From contig JAJZWQ010000163.1 of assembly GCA_021846605.1 (NCBI GenBank), forward strand, positions 1 to 6,744: 6,744 bases of DNA, in the 5' to 3' direction. Shown here in pieces: positions 5,801 through 6,744 of the stretch (position 1 is its first letter; each line of letters opens with the position of its first letter). The notes under the pieces are model-generated. The model had not been told where the DNA came from. It saw only the letters and a list, made by a program, of their open reading frames with translations, and searched no databases. Position numbers and translations under genes: made by a program. This DNA comes from Bacillota bacterium. GTDB lineage: Bacteria; Bacillota_E; RBS10-35; JAJYVN01.

Positions 5801-6260
5801 CGGGCTGCGGGTGGACGCGCTCGACACGGCGGCCCCCTGGAGGACGGTCGCCGGCCGACGCCGTGACGAGGCCGCGAGTGAGGCCCATCGGTTCGCCGAG
5901 GCGGCGGCTGGGCTGGAGGCTGAGGGGCAGCGCGTCTCGCGCCGCACCTTGGGCCGCTGGCTCCGCACACGCGGCAAGCAGTCCCTGCGGCCAGCGGTGT
6001 ACAGCCGACTGGCTTCCCTGGCCGGGCTCGCGGTAGGTGGTACCGTTCGCGAATATAGCCATCCCCGAGCGGTACCAGCCGCCTGGCGCGGCGGTTACGG
6101 ACTGCACGCCCTCACCCGGCTGCCGTTTCGGTGGAGGGCATCGCATACCCCAGCTTCAGTGCGGGGCTGGCGCGTGCGCGTGCTCGCCCGGCGCTGCGCG
6201 GCCCTCGGCGCCGTCACTGACCAGGAGGTGGTGCGGCCCCCGGCCGTCCGGGCGGGCTGA
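2832..6260 (+). CDS. zinc-ribbon/Toprim primase fused to an SF2-type helicase
   Basis: The 1142-residue protein combines priming and unwinding for plasmid replication. Residues 23-43 form a Cys4 zinc ribbon (CPVCGG, C32, then DG...VVC43-T-R) as in phage and plasmid primases. Residues about 83-205 resemble the DUF7146-type segment that precedes such Toprim domains. The Toprim domain spans about 222-325: GEGLET with Glu229, VVVADRD with Asp279 and Asp281 as metal ligands, and a closing DWNDVL (318-323). After a linker comes the helicase: Walker A GTGKS (424-428), probable Walker B VVDDCPE (580-586, Asp582/583), a DATPS motif (746-750), THMALAL (824-830), RGHNAW near 873-878, and motif VI QLLGRLR (962-968) with arginine-finger candidates. 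Five cysteines (477, 499, 502, 525, 535) lie between Walker A and Walker B, where XPD/DinG-type helicases carry an iron-sulfur domain. The C-terminal 150 residues are basic and unassigned. It follows the iterons and is ten bases upstream of the next gene. Confidence 0.8.
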   Translation: MPSAACDSRVPLGPRRVSRTRPCPVCGGVSECYFLPDGLAVVCTRVESPRHVYDAIKTVAYVHPLPAAGTPAVQSTAATNGAADVRWREAMAARWLRPTTLRRGEREAADAALDAYLRGRGFLDGRDTLRRAGLTPTVHLRVPWGRGAADEGAYYYAWPVATPTGAPAAAVLALTPDGSKAQQAAWEGDSRRTYGPRPEGSHVLLRPLRDDRVDLAADLGTGERYVIGEGLETVLAAQLAVGGAGVVCVDAGHVANLLRCSQIRDGLAETGGHLVVVADRDESDTGQRAAADCAAMARAAGIPVLVLLPPARYGEQADWNDVLQRDGIEGAEAAARGAAQDARREALEALALAALTGDPDGAGNAVTPLPGLRRIPGQPDTTPPAHDPEAAAAALEAARAALPGTLQAALETPGTRRLVAPATGTGKSHAAAQATAATLGATLLVGATRAATGELAGWSGATVYPARSADPASPGYCARYDEVVEPLAAQRRGIAPLACSTCPLGQAAMEAIAAWPADRSLAPVCPQTLAVQRICSYIWHVEVARRAEHAAATAAKLAGDPDGVSAHRGRRWERDARAMVVDDCPEVASEETATIADVWAWTRTAARQATIDGAADQRATDAVSRTHARRAEGLRALQPQLQRLGEWLAAHATADEQVRLDPAEWAGLTDAALAPAIQWIDATGAEAVLRGPDGSQEIPLRAVQSLCRAIRRGTAWTHHGMLLWQSPTVVAQLLIDGHPGAVVSLDATPSPPMGRLIRTAGGEAGDPEPQPGNLHVVQVYAGLHGKASCADRAPSQGRERDHLLAAIRQEAAALPPGGSMAVLTHMALALRVAADHGLAEEDGEQAGGYVLPPGAVGRDDVTVYLGWWGRHSRGHNAWLECQMLLVWGVQQLSPTAAERAYVGAEAVLRDAGDSDARPVWDPARAHRTYRVPGQPYEIICEGWADDRQDAWARAWTTAEVVQLLGRLRATARPHDTLRAVVYSTYPLAGYGLRVDALDTAAPWRTVAGRRRDEAASEAHRFAEAAAGLEAEGQRVSRRTLGRWLRTRGKQSLRPAVYSRLASLAGLAVGGTVREYSHPRAVPAAWRGGYGLHALTRLPFRWRASHTPASVRGWRVRVLARRCAALGAVTDQEVVRPPAVRAG

Positions 6261-6270
6261 CGGCGCGGGG

Positions 6271-6492
6271 ATGCCCGGCGGAGCCCCTGGTCGCCAGGTG
6301 GAGCGGTGGGCGGGGGCGCGGTGCAGGAGGACAGAGGAGCACTCGGCACCCCTGGACGGGCTGCTGGCGGACTTCCGGGCGTGGAGCGGTGACGCAGGGA
6401 AGGTGGACCGGGCGGCGTTCGGCGCGGCGCTGGTCGCCCTGGGGGTGCGGGTGTGGGGGCACGCGGTGGTGGTGGGGATCGCGCTCCGCTGA
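6271..6492 (+). CDS. small winged-helix-like protein resembling the C-terminal tail of P4-type primases
   Basis: The ATG at 6271 lies ten bases after the primase-helicase stop, so the two are almost certainly cotranscribed. The ribosome site is weak (GCGGGG directly upstream); a GTG at 6298 is an alternative start. The last 45 of 73 residues read DGLLADFRAWSGDAG, then VDRAAFGAALVALGVRVW, then VVVGIALR. This follows the pattern of the winged-helix end of phage/plasmid primase-helicases (Y/F-x-x-W, then a Ser/Ala-Phe-Gly-x-x-Leu helix, then a beta wing ending G-I-x-L). That domain normally sits at the C-terminus of a large D5/P4-type protein; here it stands alone after a different helicase. The first 28 residues are not recognisable and may not be translated. 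The role as a DNA-binding accessory is inference. The 109-bp gap to the convergent frame has an imperfect stem (about 6570-6576/6586-6593) but no T-run. Confidence 0.55.
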   Translation: MPGGAPGRQVERWAGARCRRTEEHSAPLDGLLADFRAWSGDAGKVDRAAFGAALVALGVRVWGHAVVVGIALR

Positions 6493-6601
6493 CCACCGCT
6501 CCGCACGGGCAAACGTCCACTGAACCCGCCACAAGGACGAGCCGAGGGGCTTCTGGAGGTGCCGCGCCCCCGGGAGGATCGCTGGCTCCCCGGCTTGCGC
6601 G

Positions 6602-6744
6602 TCAGCCTCCATCCGTGTCATCGACTTGCTCCAAGTTGATTCCCCGCGAGGCGAAGTAGGCCCACACGCAGTTGAGGGTTACGGCCTCCACCTTCGCCAA
6701 CAGGGCCAGGACCTTGTCGAGCATGTCCATGTATGCCGGCGTGT
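6602..6744 (-). CDS. C-terminal part of an unrecognised protein running off the right edge
   Basis: On the minus strand the frame is open from the edge to TGA at 6604-6602. From Met at 6730 it reads MDMLDKVLALLAKVEAVTL, then NCVWAYFASRGINLEQVDD. This is an amphipathic helical sequence with natural residue use, unlike the shadow frames around it. Neither ATG at 6730 nor 6724 has a ribosome site upstream, and the codons before 6730 (TPAY) are still open, so the start is probably outside the window. It converges on the primase operon. If the two ends of the window join, this frame continues without a shift into the minus-strand frame at 70-1 and back to the EVE-like start at 190. I do not recognise the family. 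Confidence 0.45.
   Translation of the reverse strand, partial: TPAYMDMLDKVLALLAKVEAVTLNCVWAYFASRGINLEQVDDTDGG

Noticed and set aside
6214..6621. A 135-codon minus-strand frame starting at ATG 6621 with GGAG seven bases upstream, overlapping the end of the partial frame at 6602
   Set aside because: The start context is attractive and the first 45 residues are not absurd, but the rest is His/Pro/Arg-rich low-quality sequence antisense to the more convincing 6271-6492 gene.

Overview
This is a very GC-rich bacterial sequence that reads as the replication module of a plasmid or related element. The clearest signs are a winged-helix replication initiator, a cluster of iteron-like repeats just after it, and a large zinc-ribbon/Toprim primase fused to a superfamily 2 helicase. 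Shine-Dalgarno sites such as AGGAGGTG and GGAGGT, GTG/TTG starts, and the Bacillota-like style of a truncated D-Ala-D-Ala carboxypeptidase suggest a high-GC thermophilic or spore-forming Bacillota lineage (the Thermaerobacter/Symbiobacterium/Limnochorda sort). This is a guess; Actinomycetota cannot be excluded.

Layout. Positions 1-190 carry a short, AT-richer minus-strand reading frame whose first 39 codons look like the start of an EVE/PUA-like domain and which then meets an in-frame TAG. Positions 335-790 hold a candidate -10 box, an 18-bp perfect palindrome, and a lipoprotein-type S11 D,D-carboxypeptidase that breaks off just after its SxxK motif. An AT-rich junction (776-800) leads into about 570 bp with no convincing gene, packed with short perfect inverted repeats and ending in a textbook intrinsic terminator (1347-1397). 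That stretch is either the 5' leader of the rep mRNA, with the terminator as an attenuator, or a separate structured RNA.

A further hairpin-rich leader (1398-1518) precedes the initiator gene (1519-2583). The rep stop codon lies in the loop of a perfect GC hairpin. Three 17-bp direct repeats (2617-2690) follow and form the likely origin. The primase-helicase (2832-6260) starts at an ATG behind an ideal ribosome binding site, not at the upstream TTG that the longest open frame would suggest. Ten bases after it begins a 73-codon gene (6271-6492) whose product resembles the detached C-terminal winged-helix tail of phage/plasmid primases. A convergent partial frame runs off the right edge on the minus strand (6602-6744).

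How the parts fit: the initiator would bind the iterons and open the origin, the primase-helicase would unwind and prime, and the small winged-helix protein may assist. The structured leader and terminator are candidates for copy-number control. If the right end is joined to the left end, the partial frame at 6744 continues in frame into the left-end reading frame with no extra stop. This is compatible with the window being a complete 6744-bp circle, but it does not prove it.
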